NCBI RefSeq assembly: GCF_000513195.1
Contig: NZ_CBVI010000057.1
Span: 62,001-126,000, forward strand
Direction of reading: 5' to 3'
Length of the DNA: 64,000 nt
From: Bacteroides timonensis
Lineage (GTDB): Bacteria > Bacteroidota > Bacteroidia > Bacteroidales > Bacteroidaceae
Positions 62,973 to 64,000 of this stretch are shown piece by piece. A program made the translations under genes and the position numbers. The notes below the pieces were generated by a model. That model was not told the DNA's origin and did not search any database. It was given only the letters and a program-made list of their open reading frames with translations. How positions within the stretch are numbered: the stretch's first letter is position 1; each line of letters opens with the position of its first letter.

Positions 62973-64000
62973 TTATTTATTTCTTTTCTTTTTAAATTCT
63001 TCGATAGCAACGCTGACGCTTGTCTTCTTTCCGTTTTTGAAAGCAATGATAAATGCGTCTTTGAATTTTGGTGCTATCTCCCGTTTAGTTCGTAATACCT
63101 TATTATAATCGGTCGATGCACCGTATGTGTATTTACAAAGTCCGCCTTCCTGATAATACTCTACACCTTTCAGCCCTTTTAGTCGTTTGTCATTGGCGGC
63201 AAGCGGACGGGAAGAAGTAAGTATCTGTATTTTAAACACTGGAGCAGCACTATCGGTTTGCCTGTCAGCTACTTTTTCTGTATTTTGTTTGGTTTCGGTG
63301 TTATTGGAAACGGGGGGGGCAGGTATCTCTTCTTCTACCCTGCCGGCGTCCGTATCCTCCGGTAGTAGGGTGCGGCTGCTTCCTGTCATCCGTATTTCAT
63401 GTTCACGTTTATAAGACAGGAAAGCACGGAATATTCCGTTGGCAAGCGTAGTGGTTCCCGCTTCCGAATTAAGGTAACGTTCTTCTTCCGGATTGGATAT
63501 GAAACCGAGTTCTACCAGGATGCTGGGCATGGCACTTGCTTTCAATACAAGGAACCCCGCCTGGTGTACACCACGGTCTGCACGCTTACAGGTATGGCGG
63601 AATTCTTTCTGTACCAATGAGGCAAGGTGTACGCTCTGAGACATGTATTTATCTTGCATGAATTCAAAGATGATATAAGATTCGGCTGAGTTTGGATTGA
63701 ATCCTGCGTACCGCGTCTTGTAATCACTTTCGTATAAAATTACGGAGTTCTCCCGTTTAGCGACTTCTAAGTTGGCATCCGACTTGGCTAAACCGAGCGT
63801 CCATGTAGAGGCTCCTTTGACTGTTTTACCGCCCGCTACGGAATTGGTATGAATGGAAATGAATAAATCTGCTTTAGCATTATTGGCTATTTCCGCGCGT
63901 CTGTCAAGTGGGATAAATACATCTCTTTCACGGGTATATACCACTTTTACATCAGGGCAATTCCTTTTTATCTGTTTGCCTAATTTGAGGGCAACATTCA
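62973..64000 (-). CDS. N-acetylmuramoyl-L-alanine amidase (Amidase_3), start outside window
   Basis: The gene runs off the window at its 5' end; the frame is open to base 64000 and reads NVALKLGKQIKRNCPDVKVV ahead of the first visible GTG. The visible part is Amidase_3: VYTRERDVFIPLDRRAEIAN, the Zn-ligand His in KADLFISIHTNSVAGG, and the catalytic Glu in AMPSILVELGFISNPEEE. After ~200 residues comes a Thr/Glu-rich linker (EEIPAPPVSNNTETKQNTEK) and a SPOR-like C-terminal repeat (FKIQILTSSRPLAANDKRLK, GVEYYQEGGLCKYTYG). It hydrolyses the bond between MurNAc and the stem peptide during cell separation. The next gene in the same operon is the MCE protein. Confidence 0.93.
   Translation of the reverse strand, partial: NVALKLGKQIKRNCPDVKVVYTRERDVFIPLDRRAEIANNAKADLFISIHTNSVAGGKTVKGASTWTLGLAKSDANLEVAKRENSVILYESDYKTRYAGFNPNSAESYIIFEFMQDKYMSQSVHLASLVQKEFRHTCKRADRGVHQAGFLVLKASAMPSILVELGFISNPEEERYLNSEAGTTTLANGIFRAFLSYKREHEIRMTGSSRTLLPEDTDAGRVEEEIPAPPVSNNTETKQNTEKVADRQTDSAAPVFKIQILTSSRPLAANDKRLKGLKGVEYYQEGGLCKYTYGASTDYNKVLRTKREIAPKFKDAFIIAFKNGKKTSVSVAIEEFKKKRNK

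Noticed and set aside
1..64000. tRNA, rRNA or insertion-sequence genes
   Set aside because: I looked for tRNA-like cloverleafs, rRNA segments and transposase motifs and found none that I could support.

Overview
The window reads as chromosome of a gut-type Bacteroides. It has a SusC/SusD pair with surface glycan enzymes, a giant hybrid two-component regulator, the RprX/RprY pair, a second EF-G (EF-G2 type), a B12-dependent ribonucleotide reductase, Bacteroidetes promoters of the TTTG-N19-TAnnTTTG type, and few Shine-Dalgarno sequences. The species cannot be fixed from sequence alone.

Layout. (1) 1-2.6 kb: end of a GH2 beta-galactosidase, a GH43 enzyme, a candidate small RNA with its own promoter and terminator, and an AraC remnant. 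(2) 2.7-6.5 kb: an RND efflux operon in which adaptor and outer-membrane channel are intact but the permease has lost about two thirds of its length. (3) 6.5-29.6 kb: a polysaccharide utilisation locus (PUL): hybrid sensor/regulator, dead HU-like gene, SusC, SusD, GH28, GH43, a GH154-like protein, a CE12-type esterase, GH115, a convergent GH43-GH35 fusion, and a YhcH protein. The enzyme mix fits a pectic glycan with galactan and uronic-acid side chains; this substrate is inferred. (4) 29.8-44.8 kb: housekeeping and regulation: lipoprotein amidohydrolase, EF-G2, RprXY, a MarR regulator divergent from rpsF-rpsR-rplI, a DUF6090-like membrane protein with a decayed paralog, an alanine-rich lipoprotein, an acyl-CoA ligase, then mtaB, a lipid-A-type acyltransferase, a GT2 and mgsA. 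(5) 45-51.3 kb: accessory stretch with a small beta-barrel, an unknown lipoprotein, a DUF3244 protein, a TPR sensor-like lipoprotein, a 1-kb gene-free region and an AAA/DUF4143 ATPase. (6) 51.5-64 kb: folB, a frameshifted S41 peptidase, malQ, class II nrdJ, a nitroreductase, dnaA, an MCE protein and the start-truncated amidase.

The most unusual signal is non-coding. Four separate intergenic arrays (29.7, 49.5, 49.9 and 53.7 kb) are built of degenerate units repeated at exactly 22 bp, about two helical turns. Unit sequence differs between arrays, but two of them share a TTYC-N8-GRAA dyad. Separately, a dispersed palindrome family around CATGTTTTTT occurs three times (44.9, 45.8, 51.4 kb), and other long inverted repeats lie at 0.93-1.09, 25.35-25.44 and 35.84-35.93 kb. 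Four clear gene wrecks (RND permease, HU-like, S41, DUF6090 paralog) plus an AraC remnant show active decay around the accessory regions.
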